From Anas platyrhynchos (taxonomy: Eukaryota; Chordata; Aves; Anseriformes; Anatidae): DNA of 64,000 nt. The translations under genes were made by a program, and so were the position numbers. The notes under the pieces were generated by a model. That model ran no database searches. It had not been told where the DNA came from and saw nothing but the letters and a program-made list of their open reading frames with translations. Shown here piece after piece: positions 10,266 through 20,156 of this stretch (positions within the stretch are counted from its first letter, which is position 1; each line of letters begins with the position of its first letter). The DNA is taken from NCBI RefSeq assembly GCF_047663525.1, contig NC_092602.1, positions 9,421,501 to 9,485,500 on the forward strand. Reading direction: 5' to 3'.

Positions 10266-10304
10266 CACAGTGTCACATTGCTATGGGGAAGTGATACAAA
10301 AACC
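10266..10304 (+). other. V 23-spacer RSS
   Basis: CACAGTG, 23-bp spacer, ACAAAAACC. Confidence 0.93.
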
Positions 10305-10510
10305 TCCTGCCATCACAGGAGCAGCTGGCTCCCTGCTGTCCCCTCCGATTGTAACGCAGGTCTCCATCTCAGCACTTCTCTTGGGGCCCAGTGCTGCAGG
10401 TGGCCGTGCCTGCTGTCCCTGCTCTGCCCTCCCGCAAAGCCCTAGGGCTGTGCCCATCCCTCAGGGACAGGATGGCCCCAGCAGCCCCGTCCCTGCCCCA
10501 TGCTGCCGGA

Positions 10511-10734
10511 CCCAGCTGCTGGGAGTAGCAAGAGCTATGGCTGGTAATCCTACCAGACCCCTGCCACTGGCCCTGTCACCATGATCTGTGAGAACAGCAA
10601 CAGACCCTCGGGCATCCTTTCACGATTCTCTGGTTCCATATCTGGCTCCACAGCGACGTTAACCATCACTGGGGTCCAAGCCGAGGATGAGGCCGTCTAT
10701 TACTGTGGTGGCTACGACAGCAGCTGGAGTGCTG
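10511..10734 (+). pseudogene. IGLV pseudogene, truncated at CDR1
   Basis: V homology starts in CDR1 (AGAGCTATGGCTGG) after V 3'-flank. TAATCC replaces TACCAG, giving a stop (the same change is seen at 18675). FR3 and CDR3 (GGYDSSWSA) are well kept. A TACAGTG heptamer-like sequence follows but no nonamer. Confidence 0.8.
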
Positions 10735-11146
10735 TACAGTGACAGTGAGTTACAGGATGTGGGAGTATCCAAAGCCCTAGGAAGGTTTTCTCTCCTTCCT
10801 GTTGGTTGTACAGAGCTGTTCAGTAGTCAGATTCTTATTCCCTCCCTATGTTCCTGACTCTTAACGTTCTCCCCATTGTTTCTTGTTGTATGTGAGGTGT
10901 GCCTTGTTCCTGTCCCTAAAACATGCATGGATTTATATTGTCCCCAGTCAAACTGCCTGCCGCTGTTGATGCCTCTATTGCTGCTGCCTCCAGCTCTCCT
11001 TGAATTGGCCCTGGGACTCTGTCCATTGTCTGTGCGTGGGGCTGTGGGTCCCTGGGTGGGACCAAGATCTTTTGGCACTGGGACCATCCCCATCCTGCTG
11101 CTACATGGTGAGGGCTGTGCATGTGGGGCACTCGCTGAGCCCCGTT

Positions 11147-11211
11147 TTCACAGAATTACAGAATTCAATGGGTTGGAAGGGAACTTGAAAGATCATTGGG
11201 TCCAACCCCTC
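11147..11211 (-). mobile_element. CR1 LINE 3'-end fragment
   Basis: The same inverted CR1 insertion as at 561-630, again just before the V acceptor, slightly shortened. Confidence 0.75.
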
Positions 11212-11229
11212 TCTCCTCTCCCTCTCCAG

Positions 11230-11539
11230 GTTCCCTGGTCCAGGCAGCGCTGACTCAGCCGGCCTCAAAGTTGGCAAACCTGGCAGGAACCGTGCAGATC
11301 ACCTGCTCTGGAGATAGTGCTACCAGTGATGGCAAATATTGGTATGCCTGGTACCAGCAGAAAAATCCTGGCATTGACCCTGTCACCATGATCTGTGAGA
11401 ACAGCAACAGACCCTCGGGCATCCCTTTACGATTCTCTGGTTCCTTGTCTGCCTCCACAGCCATGTTAACCATCACTGGGGTCCAAGCTGAGGACGAGGC
11501 CGTCTATTACTGTGGGAGCAGGGACAGCAGTGGTGGTGG
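11230..11539 (+). pseudogene. IGLV pseudogene, open frame, no leader or RSS
   Basis: The V exon is open with a good acceptor: CDR1 [17 protein letters not shown]2 ENSNRPS, CDR3 [13 protein letters not shown] replaces IYEN in FR2, adding a cysteine. Neither a leader nor an octamer is present, and the heptamer position is TTTAGTG. It is a paralogue of the V at 651 without its stop. Confidence 0.85.
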
Positions 11540-11739
11540 TTTAGTGACAGAGGGAGATGTGGAAGTGAGCAACAGATGGTGCTAAAGACAAAGTTTTTCT
11601 GCCCTCTTCCCTCAAGGGGGCAGCTGTGGACTCTTCTCTTCCAGAGGTGTTGATCCCTTTCTTAGTACATTAAAAAGGTTTTGTGTGCAGGGCACTCACT
11701 GAGCCCCATTTTCTCCCCTCTCTCCTCTCCCTCTCCAAG

Positions 11740-12050
11740 TTCCCTGGTCCAGGCAGCAATTACTCAGCCGGCCTCAAAGATGGTGAACCCAGGAGACAAC
11801 GTGGACATCACCTGCTCCGGAGGTAGCGCTGATAGTAATGGCAAATATTGGTATGCCTGGTACCAGCAGAAGACCCCTGGCACTGGCCCTGTCACCGTGA
11901 TCTATAGCAATGACAAGAGACTCTCAGGCATCCCTTCACGATTCTCTGCTTCCACATCTGGCTCCACAAACACGTTAACCATCACTGGGGTCCAAGCTGA
12001 GGATGAGGCCGTCTATTTCTGTGGTGGCTACAGTAGTGGTCTTAAATTGG
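11740..12050 (+). pseudogene. IGLV pseudogene, shifted acceptor, intact RSS
   Basis: The V body is open: CDR1 [17 protein letters not shown]2 SNDKRLS, CDR3 [11 protein letters not shown]-to-A change moves the acceptor (CTCTCCAAG). No leader or promoter lies upstream. The 23-RSS is consensus. It is close to the complete V at 23801. Confidence 0.82.
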
Positions 12051-12089
12051 CACAGTGACACAGCGCAGTGGGGAAGTGATACAAAAACC
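12051..12089 (+). other. V 23-spacer RSS
   Basis: CACAGTG, 23-bp spacer, ACAAAAACC, next to a leaderless V. Confidence 0.9.
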
Positions 12090-12450
12090 TCCTGCCATCT
12101 CTGGAGCAGCTGGCTCCCCACTGTCCCCTCAGATGGCACAGGTCCGCGACTCAGCATTACCCTTGTGGCGTTGCCTGGTCTCTTTGCCCTACACTCCCGC
12201 AGAACCCCAGGACTCTGCCCATCCCTCAGGGATATGGGATGTCTGCAAGAGCTCCATCACAGCCCCAAGCTGCAGGGCCCAGGTACCCCGGTGCTCCCAG
12301 GCTGCTCCCGGGGCCCTGATGGCTGCCTCCCTGCCCGGCTACAGCCACTGCCCTGGGGCATCACTGCAGGGACTCGGCATGCAGAAAGCACCAAGAGACC
12401 ACAATGTGTGGATCGCTAAAGAGCCAGGTCAAAGCTTCACCTTCAGACCA

Positions 12451-12899
12451 TGACAGGGGATGTTTTGTGTGGCTGCTGTACGAGGCTGCAGGGGCGTCTC
12501 AGGGCTGGCTGTTTTGTGCTCCATCATGCCCCACAAGGACAGACCCCTGAGCTGCTGCAGCACTGGCTGTGTTTGCCCAGTGCCACAGCTTTGGGCTCAT
12601 GCTGGGTCTGTGCAGGATCTCCAGCGGGCCCCTGGGGGACCTGGGCAGCCCCTGGCCCTGGTCCCTGTCCCAGCCATGTCCCCAGGGCCAAAAAGACTGC
12701 CCAGGACCCTGCTCCTGTCCTCATCCTGTTCCCTAACCCCAGCACCGTTGGCGTGGGCACGTGCAGCTGGTGGGATTTCGCCATGGCCAACTCCTTGTCT
12801 GTGTGGTCCCCTTAGCCCCTCCATTACAGCTCTCCCCGGCTGTTTGGCCTCGTAGCCACAGGAGCTGGGGCGGGGGCTCCGTGTGCTCCACTTCTGGGC
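12451..12899. repeat. Class 1 V 5'-flank repeat, copy 2, shortened
   Basis: This copy matches the other class 1 flanks up to about 12744 and from about 12800 on. The ~500 bases in between are missing and replaced by a leader-like fragment (next entry). Confidence 0.7.
12745..12788 (+). other. Relic of V 5'UTR and start of leader
   Basis: The stretch resembles the 5'UTR of the V genes (GCAGCTGGTGGGATTTCGCC) and runs into ATGGCC at 12783, then diverges from the leader. It has no octamer and no donor and lies about 280 bases upstream of the real promoter of V gene 3. Confidence 0.7.
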
Positions 12900-13020
12900 C
12901 TGGGTGCTGCCATGTGTCCCCAGCACGAGGCCGGGGACAACCCCCCTGTGCCTGCGGTGGAGGGGCCGGGCGGGGAGGAGGGGAGCGAGGCGCGGGACGT
13001 GGCCGAGAGCGCGGGGCCGC

Positions 13021-13064
13021 ATTTGCATGGAGGGGCCGTGCTGCGGCCGGGCGGGGGTTTAAGA
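13021..13064 (+). promoter_or_regulatory. V promoter: octamer and TATA-like box
   Basis: ATTTGCAT at 13021-13028 and TTTAAGA at 13058-13064. Confidence 0.9.
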
Positions 13065-13127
13065 GGGAGTTGGGGTCCGCGGCACAGCCCCGTCGGCGTG
13101 GGGACGCGCAGCTGGTGGGATCTCGCC

Positions 13128-13628
13128 ATGGCCTGGGCCCCTCTCCTCCTCGCGGTGCTCGCCCACACCTCAGGTGCCCTGGACACACTCGCTGCACCCG
13201 GCCGGGCCCTTTGGGCAACGGGGCCCTGATCTCGTCCCACTGCTGCGCGCTCAGGGCTGTGTGTGTGGGGCACTCGCTAACCCCGTTTTCTCCCCTCTCT
13301 CCTCTCCCTCTCCAGGTTCCCTGGTCCAGGCAGCGCTGACTCAGTCGGAGCCGCAGTCGGTGAACCTGGGAGGCACCGTGCAGATCACCTGCTCCGGGGG
13401 TAGCGCTCACAGTGATGGGAAATATTATTATGGCTGGTTCCAGCAGAAGACCCCTGGCACTGCCCCTGTCACCGTGATCTATAGCAACAACAAGAGACCC
13501 TCGGACATCCCTTCACGATTCTCTGCGTCCACATCTGGCTCCACAAACACGTTAACCATCACTGGGGTCCGAGCCGAGGACGAGGCCGTCTATTACTGTG
13601 GGAGCTGGGACAGCAGTGCTAGTGCTGG
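13128..13628 (+). CDS. IGLV: IGLV gene 3, apparently functional
   Basis: Leader exon 13128-13173, 142-nt intron (longer by a 'GGGCAACGGGGCCC' segment shared with gene 4), V exon 13316-13628. FR1 is of the [10 protein letters not shown] type with the long CDR1 [17 protein letters not shown]2 SNNKRPS, CDR3 [12 protein letters not shown]2 has WFQQ, FR3 [16 protein letters not shown]. Conserved residues, promoter and RSS are intact. It combines a FR1 like gene 2 with the long CDR1 and FR3 of genes 6 and 10. Confidence 0.88.
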
Positions 13629-13667
13629 CACAGTGACACAGTGCAATGGGGAAGTGATACAAAAACC
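13629..13667 (+). other. V 23-spacer RSS
   Basis: CACAGTG, 23-bp spacer, ACAAAAACC. Confidence 0.93.
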
Positions 13668-14046
13668 TCCTGCCATCACAAGAGAAGCTGGCACCACGGT
13701 GTCCCTCAGATGATGGCAGATGTCCCCGTCTCATTGCTGCCCTTGCAGCTCTCTGCTGCAAGTGGCTGTAACTGCTCTCTCTGATCTGCTCTCCCACAGA
13801 ACCCCAGGGTTCTGCAATTCCCTCAGGGATAGTATGGCCCTAGCAGCCCTGTCCCTGCCCCAAACTGCAGGGCCCAGGTACCCCAGTGCTCCCAGGCTGC
13901 TCCCCGGGCCCTGATAGCTACCTCCCTGCCCAGCTACAGCCACTGCCCTGGGGCATCACTGCAGGGATTCAGCCTGCAGAAAGCACCAAGAGACCACAGT
14001 GTGTGGATCGCTAAAGAGCCAGGTCAAAGCTTCACCTTCAGACCAT

Positions 14047-14958
14047 GACAGGGGATGTTTTGTGTGGCTGCTGTACGAGGCTGCAGGGGCGTCTCAGGGC
14101 TGGCTGTTTTGTGCTCCATCATGCCCCACAAGGACAGACCCCTGAGCTGCTGCAGCACTGGCTGTGTTTGCCCAGTGCCACAGCTTTGGGCTCATGCTGG
14201 GTCTGTGCAGGATCTCCAGCGGGCCCCTGGGGGATCTGGGCAGCCCCTGGCCCTGGTCCCTGCCCCAGCCACGTCCCCAGGGCCAAAAAGACTGCCCAGG
14301 ACCCTGCTCCTGTCCTCATCCTGCTCCCTAACCCCAGCACCGGGGCTACCTCTAGGTCTGAGGCTGAGGGCTCCTGCACATCACCGGTTCCTGAATGTCC
14401 TGTGTAGGGACATTTGCTGCATTCCTGTGAGCATGCTGGGGCAGAGGAATAAGGGATCTGTGGGGGAAGTAAGAGATGCACAAGTGCAGTCCTATCCCCA
14501 TCCTTGTTCCCAGGACCTTGGTACACTGTGGGAGGGATGGGCAGAGCAGCACCAAGCACCCTGCAGCCCTGGGGGAGATCTGCATTTGCTAACAGCCCCA
14601 CTCCCTGCCCCACGTGCTGCTGCCCTTGCCTTCTGCATGTCAAGCTGCCCGGGGCTCTGGGGTGGCAGATAACAACCAGATGAGGAGCTAGGAAGCAAGC
14701 AAGCAGGGGCTCTGCTGCGGCCCTTTCCCAGCCCCCTGGGACAGGCTTTCCCCATGGCAGAGCCCAGTTTGGTGCCATCAGACCCTGTGGATGCTCCCCA
14801 TGGCAGTTCTCTGGCAAGGATTAGTCCTTCCAGCCCAGCACGGGCACCGTCTCCTCGCCGTGTGGTCCCCTTAGCCCCTCCAATCCAGCTCTCCCCGGCT
14901 GTTTGGCCTCGTAGCCACAGGAGCTGGGGCGGGGGCTCCGTGTGCTCCACTTCTGGGC
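14047..14958. repeat. Class 1 V 5'-flank repeat, copy 3
   Basis: A full-length copy of the flank at 2635-3538, separating V gene 3 from V gene 4. No gene is recognised in it. Confidence 0.7.
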
Positions 14959-15079
14959 CTGGGTGCTGCCACGTGTCCCCAGCACGAGGCCGGGGACAAC
15001 CCCCCTGTGCCTGCGGTGGAGGGGCCGGGCGGGGAGGAGGGGAGCGAGGCGCGGGACGTGGCCGAGAGCGCGGGGCCGC

Positions 15080-15123
15080 ATTTGCATGGAGGGGCCGTGC
15101 TGCGGCCGGGCGGGGGTTTAAGA
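15080..15123 (+). promoter_or_regulatory. V promoter: octamer and TATA-like box
   Basis: ATTTGCAT at 15080-15087 and TTTAAGA at 15117-15123. Confidence 0.9.
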
Positions 15124-15186
15124 GGGAGTCGGGGTCCGCGACACAGCCCCGTCGGTGTGGGGACGCGCAGCTGGTGGGATCTCGCC

Positions 15187-15669
15187 ATGGCCTGGGCCCC
15201 TCTCCTCCTCGCAGTGCTCGCCCACACCTCAGGTGCCCTGGACACACTCGCTGCGCCCGGCCGGGCCCTTTGGGCAACGGGGCCCTGGACTCGTTCCACT
15301 GCTGCGCACTCAGGGCTGTGCGTGTGGGGCACTCGCTGACTCCGTTTTCTCCCCTTTCTCCTCTCCCTCTCCAGGTTCCCTGGTCCAGGCAGCACTGACT
15401 CAGTCGGAGCCGCAGTCGGTGAATCCGGGAGGCACCGTGCAGATCACCTGCTCCGGGGGTAGTGGCAGCTATGGCTGGTTCCAGCAGAAGACCCCTGGCA
15501 CTGCCCCTGTCACTGTGATCTATGGCAACACCAACAGACCCTCGGGCATCCCTTCTCGATTCTCTGCTTCCACATCTGGCTCCGTGTCAACGTTAACCAT
15601 CACTGGGGTCCAAGCCGAGGACGAGGCCGTCTATTACTGTGGGAGCTACGAAGGCAGCTATGTTGGTGT
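15187..15669 (+). CDS. IGLV: IGLV gene 4, apparently functional
   Basis: Leader exon 15187-15232, V exon 15375-15669. FR1 is [13 protein letters not shown]1 SGGSGSYG is short, CDR2 GNTNRPS, CDR3 [12 protein letters not shown]3 is [16 protein letters not shown], shared with genes 8, 11 and 12. The CDR3 is shared in part with the leaderless V at 6356. Promoter, leader, conserved residues and RSS are intact. Confidence 0.88.
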
Positions 15670-15708
15670 CACAGTGATACAGAGCAATGGGGAAGTGATA
15701 CAAAAACC
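15670..15708 (+). other. V 23-spacer RSS
   Basis: CACAGTG, 23-bp spacer, ACAAAAACC. Confidence 0.93.
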
Positions 15709-16091
15709 TCCTGCCATCACAGGAGCAGCTGGCTCCCTTCTGTCCCCTCAGATGGTGGCGCAGGTCCCCGTCTCATTGCTGCCCTTACAGCTCCGTGCTG
15801 CAAGTGGCTGTGCCTGGTCTCTGTGCCCCTTCTCTCCCCTCCCGCAGAACCCTAGGATTGTGCCCATTCCTCAGGAATGGGATGGCCCCAGCAGCTCCAT
15901 CCCTGCTCCAAACTGCAGGGCCCTGGTACCCTGGTGCTCCCAGGCTGTTACCCGGGCCCTGATAGCTGCCTCCCTGCCCGGCTACAGCCACTGCCCTGGG
16001 GCATCACTGCAGGGACTCAGTCTGCAGAAAGCACCAAGAGACCACAATGTGTGGATGACTAAAGAGCCAGGTCAAAGATTGACCTTCATAT

Positions 16092-16817
16092 TGTAATAAA
16101 TGGCTCAGTCTTCAAATAGGACTATAATCAAAGTTTACAATTTATTAAAGGAATAGAGGTAAGGAAACAGCACTGGGTGTGCTGGGAGTCTCTGCTCCAC
16201 AAAGACTCAACACCAGTTACATCAAGCAGGTTATTTTTATGCTCCTAGGCTAATACATATTCATTACTTCTTATAAAAAGAAACAGGGTTATTATAATTA
16301 GTTTCTGGAATCCAAACCCTCCTACTGGAACATGCGTATCAGTCTCTGGTGGTCCCTCTGGGGGTCTCTGGGGGTCTCTTGTGCTGAAGGCTCATAGTCT
16401 TCCTCCCTCTTGTCCTTCTCTTTTGTCCAACTTGGTTGCATGTCAGAAACTTGTGCAGCGTCCCCTGCAAGCTTTGTCTTTTAGTTGTTCTTCAGCTCTC
16501 CCCATCTCCTTTATCTCCTGGCCAGATATCAGAGACTTGCATAGTGTCCCGTGCAATAGTCATAATAGTTAGCAGTTATTCTGAAACCCCCCAGATATCA
16601 GAGACTTCAATGAAAAGCCTCCAAATACATTTCTCTTCAAACTCTCTACTGACACGACTTGCTAAAACATTCCTTTGCAACATACAAGAACTATATACAT
16701 TAACCACTCTGTTTTTCTTAGAGTTGTGGTTATGCAAGGGTATGTAAGACAGAAGGTCACATTCATCATACCATGCGGCCATAGCATTGTTCCATACTGA
16801 CACGAATCAGATGAACA
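16092..16817 (-). mobile_element. Probable solo LTR of an endogenous retrovirus
   Basis: A ~0.73-kb AT-rich block interrupts V 3'-flank that is continuous in the other units (breaks after ACCTTCA and before AAGACCATGACAGG). On the - strand it starts TGTTCATC and ends TTTATTACA, has a CATAAAAATA TATA-like box and, downstream, AATAAA near 16146. These fit an LTR with TG...CA ends. A target duplication is only weakly visible (TAT on both sides). No internal retroviral sequence is present. The family is not identified. Confidence 0.6.
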
Positions 16818-16831
16818 TATTTCAAAAGACC

Positions 16832-17748
16832 ATGACAGGGGATGTTTTGTGTGGCTGCTGTACGAGGCTGCAGGGGCGTCTCAGGGCTGGCCGTTTTGTG
16901 CTCCATCATGCCCCACAAGGACAGACCCCTGAGCTGCTGCAGCACTGGCTGTGTTTGCTCAGTGCCACAGCTTTGGGCTCATGCTGGGTCTGTGCAGGAT
17001 CTCCAGCGGGCCCCTGGGGGATCTGGGCAGCCCCTAGCCCTGGTCCCTGCCCCAGCCACGTCCCCAGGGCCAAAAGGACTGCCCAGGGCCCTGCTCCTGT
17101 CCTCATCCTGCTCCCTAACCCCAGCACTGGGGCTACCTCTGGGTCTGAGGCTGAGGGCTCCTGCACATCACCGGTTCCTGAATGTCCTGTGTAGGGACAT
17201 TTGCTGCATTCCTGTGAGCATGCTGGGGCAGAGGGATAAGGGATCTGTGGGGGAAGTTAGAGGGGCACGGGTGCAGTCCTGTCCCCATCCTTGTTCCCAG
17301 GACCTTGGTACACTGTGGGAGGGATGGGCAGAGCAGCACCAAGCACCCTGCAGCCCTGGGGGAGATCTGCATTTGCTAACAGCCCCACTCCCTGCCCCAC
17401 GTGCTGCTGCCCTTGCCTTCTGCATGTCAAGCTGCCCGGGGCTCTGGGGTGGCAGATAACAACCAGATGAGGAGCTAGGAAGCAAGCAAGCAGGGGCTCT
17501 GCTGCGGCCCTTTCCCAGCCCCCTGGGACAGGCTTTCCCCATGGCAGAGCCAAGTTTGGTGCCATCAGACCCTGTGGATGCTCCCCATGGCAGTTCTCTG
17601 GCAAGGATTAGTCCTTCCAGCCCAGCACGGGCACCGTCTCCTCGCCGTGTGGTCCCCTTAGCCCCTCCAATCCAGCTCTCCCCGGCTGTTTGGCCTCGTA
17701 GCCACAGGAGTTGGGGCGGGGGCTCCGTGTGCTCCACTTCTGGGCCTG
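16832..17748. repeat. Class 1 V 5'-flank repeat, copy 4
   Basis: Full-length copy starting at CCATGACAGGGGATG, directly after the LTR, and nearly identical to the copy at 14047. Confidence 0.7.
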
Positions 17749-17866
17749 GGTGCTGCCACGTGTCCCCAGCACGAGGCCGGGGACAACCCCCCTGTGCCTG
17801 CGGTGGAGGGGCCGGGCGGGGAGGAGGGGAGCGAGGCGCGGGACGTGGCCGAGAGCGCGGGGCCGC

Positions 17867-17910
17867 ATTTGCATGGAGGGGCCGTGCTGCGGGCGGGCGG
17901 GGGTTTAAGA
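17867..17910 (+). promoter_or_regulatory. V promoter: octamer and TATA-like box
   Basis: ATTTGCAT at 17867-17874 and TTTAAGA at 17904-17910. Confidence 0.9.
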
Positions 17911-17973
17911 GGGAGTCGGGGTCCGCGGCACAGCCCCGTCGGCGTGGGGACGCACAGCTGGTGGGATCTCGCC

Positions 17974-18432
17974 ATGGCCTGGGCCCCTCTCCTCCTCGCG
18001 GTGCTCGCCCACACCTCAGGTGCCCTGGACACACTCGCTGCGCCCGGCCGGGCCCTTTGGGCTGCTGCGTGCTGAGGGCTGTGCGTGTGGGGCACTCGCT
18101 GAGCCCTTTTTCTCCCCTCTCTCCTCTCCCTCTCCAGGTTCCCTGGTCCAGGCAGCGCTGACTCAGCCGGCCTCGAAGTCGGTGAACTTGGGAGGAACCG
18201 TGCAGATCACCTGCTCCGGGAGTAGCTACGGTTATGGCTGGTACCAGCAGAAGACCCCTGGCAGTGCCCCTGTCACCGTCATCTATGGTGACAGCAACAG
18301 ACCCTCGGGCATCCCTTCTCGATTCTCTGGTTCGAAATCTGGCTCCACAGCCACATTAACCATCACTAGCGTCCAAGCCGAGGACGAGGCCGTCTATTAC
18401 TGTGGGAACTACGACAGCAGTGCTGGTGCTGA
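17974..18432 (+). CDS. IGLV: IGLV gene 5, apparently functional
   Basis: Leader exon 17974-18019, 118-nt intron, V exon 18138-18432. FR1 is [13 protein letters not shown]1 [11 protein letters not shown]2 GDSNRPS, CDR3 [12 protein letters not shown]3 is [16 protein letters not shown] with Ser where most copies have Gly. Conserved Cys and Trp, promoter and RSS are intact. Confidence 0.88.
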
Positions 18433-18471
18433 CACAGTGACACCGAGCAATTGGGAAGTGATACAAAAACC
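18433..18471 (+). other. V 23-spacer RSS
   Basis: CACAGTG, 23-bp spacer, ACAAAAACC. Confidence 0.93.
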
Positions 18472-18674
18472 TCCTGCCATCACAGGAGCAGCTGTCTCTC
18501 TGCTCTTCCCTCAGATGGTGGCACAGGTTTTCGTCTCAGCACTTCTCTTGGGGCCCAGTGCTGCAGGTGGCCGTGCCTGCTGTCCCTGCTCTGCCCTCCT
18601 GCAAAACCCCAGGTCTGTGCCCATCCCTCAGGGACAGGATGGCCCCAGCAGCCCCATCCCTGCCCAATGCTGCA

Positions 18675-18898
18675 GGACCCAGCTGCTGGGAGTAACAAGA
18701 GCTATGGCTGGTAATCCTACCAGACCCCTGGCACTGGTCCTGTCACCGTGATCTATGATAGCACAAAGAAAAACTCTGGCATCCCTTCATGACTGTCTGG
18801 TTCCACATCTGGCTCCACAAACACGTTAACCATCACTGTGATCCAAGCTGAGGATGAGGCTGTCTATTACTGTGGTGCCTGCGACAGCAGCATTGATG
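18675..18898 (+). pseudogene. IGLV pseudogene, truncated at CDR1
   Basis: Starts in CDR1 after V 3'-flank, with the same TAATCC stop as the copy at 10511 and a TGA in the 'PSRF' motif. CDR3 (GACDSSID) runs directly into the leader-intron-like sequence of the next V (GCGTGTGGGGCACTC) without an RSS, so the two copies are fused by a deletion. Confidence 0.8.
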
Positions 18899-18959
18899 TT
18901 TGTGCGTGTGGGGCACTCACTGAGCCCCGTTTTCTCCACTCTCTTCTCTCCCTCTCCAG

Positions 18960-19253
18960 GTTCCCTGGTCCAAGCAGCACTGAGTCATCCAGCCACGAAG
19001 ACGGCGAACCTGGGAGGAACCGTGCAGATCACCTGCTCCGGGAGCAGCAACAGCTATGGCTGGTACCAGCAGAAGACCCCTGGCAGTGCTCCTGTCACCG
19101 CAATCTATAGTGACACCAACAGACCCTCGGGCATCCCTTCATGATTCTCTGGTTCCAAATCTGGCTACACGGCCACATTAACCATCAGTGAGGCATAAGA
19201 TGAGTAGAAGGCCGTCTATTACTGTGCTAACTGGGACAGCAGTACTGTGCTGG
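18960..19253 (+). pseudogene. IGLV pseudogene, multiple stops
   Basis: Good acceptor and FR1 to FR2 (CDR1 [11 protein letters not shown]2 SDTNRPS), then TGA at PSRF and a damaged FR3 end (TAAGATGAGTAG). The heptamer position reads TATAGCA and there is no nonamer. No leader or promoter. Confidence 0.85.
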
Positions 19254-19445
19254 TATAGCAACAGAGGGCAATTGGGAAGCGAGGGTCAAGCCACAGCTAG
19301 AAATGGAGGCTTTTTGCCCTTGACCCTCAGTGCTGAGCAGGGCTTTGGCTCTGTGAAATGTTCCTGGCCCCTCTGCAGGACCAGAACTGTGAGTTTCGTG
19401 AATCACTGAGCCCCATTTTTTCACCTCTCTCCTCTCCCTCTCCAG

Positions 19446-19501
19446 GTTCCCTGGTCCAGGCAGCACTGACTCAGCCGGAGTCAAAATCAGTGAACCCAGG
19501 A
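19446..19501 (+). pseudogene. IGLV pseudogene, 5' part of a split copy
   Basis: Acceptor and FR1 ([19 protein letters not shown]) of a V that stops abruptly where the next block begins. The rest of the V resumes at 21578, about 2.1 kb further on. Confidence 0.8.
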
Positions 19502-20156
19502 GAAAATAAAACAAAACAAAAAAACAATTATGTTGCACACAGCATCTGGGAGAGGGAGAGGATTGAAGAACAGCATTGCAGGCACCAAGGTCAGTGAAGA
19601 AGGAGGGCGAGAGTTGCTACAGGCTCCAGAGCAGACGTCCCCTGCGACCTGTGGAGAGACCATGGTGCAGCAGCTGCCCCCCTGCAGCCCATGGAGTACC
19701 ACGGTGGAGCAGGTTCCACGCTGCAGCCCATGGAGGAGAACACGGTGGAGCAGGTGGACCTGCCCCGACGCAGGCTGTAGCCTGTGAAGGACCCCTGCCA
19801 GAGCAGATTCCGGGCCGGAGCTGTACCCATGGAGAGGAGCCCACGCAGGAGCAGGTGACCTGGCAGGAGCTGCTGCCCGTGGGGGAGCCAGGTTGGAGCA
19901 GTTTTCTCCTGAGGGACGGACCCCGTGGTACGGACCCATAGCTGGAGCAGTTCTGGAAGAGCTGCTGCCTGTGGGCAGCCCATATTGGATCAGTTCATCA
20001 AGGACTGCATCCCGTGGGAGGGACCCCACAGCACAGGGGATGAGAGTGACTGAGAAGGAGTGGCGGAGAAGCGTTATGGACTGACCATAACCCCCGTTCC
20101 TCTCTTCCCCCGCGCTGCTTGGGGGGTGGAGGTGGAAGAGAGCGGATGGGGGGAAG
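19502..20156 (+). mobile_element. ERV-derived sequence, 5' part of insertion
   Basis: A non-IGL block with a string of GAGCAG-rich degenerate repeats (TGGAGCAG, CTGCAGCCCATGG) and then GACTGACCATAACCCCC. This pattern occurs at the 3' end of an abundant avian endogenous retrovirus-like repeat, recognised from memory and not by search. It continues after the nested CR1 at 21343. It interrupts the split V pseudogene. Confidence 0.55.
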
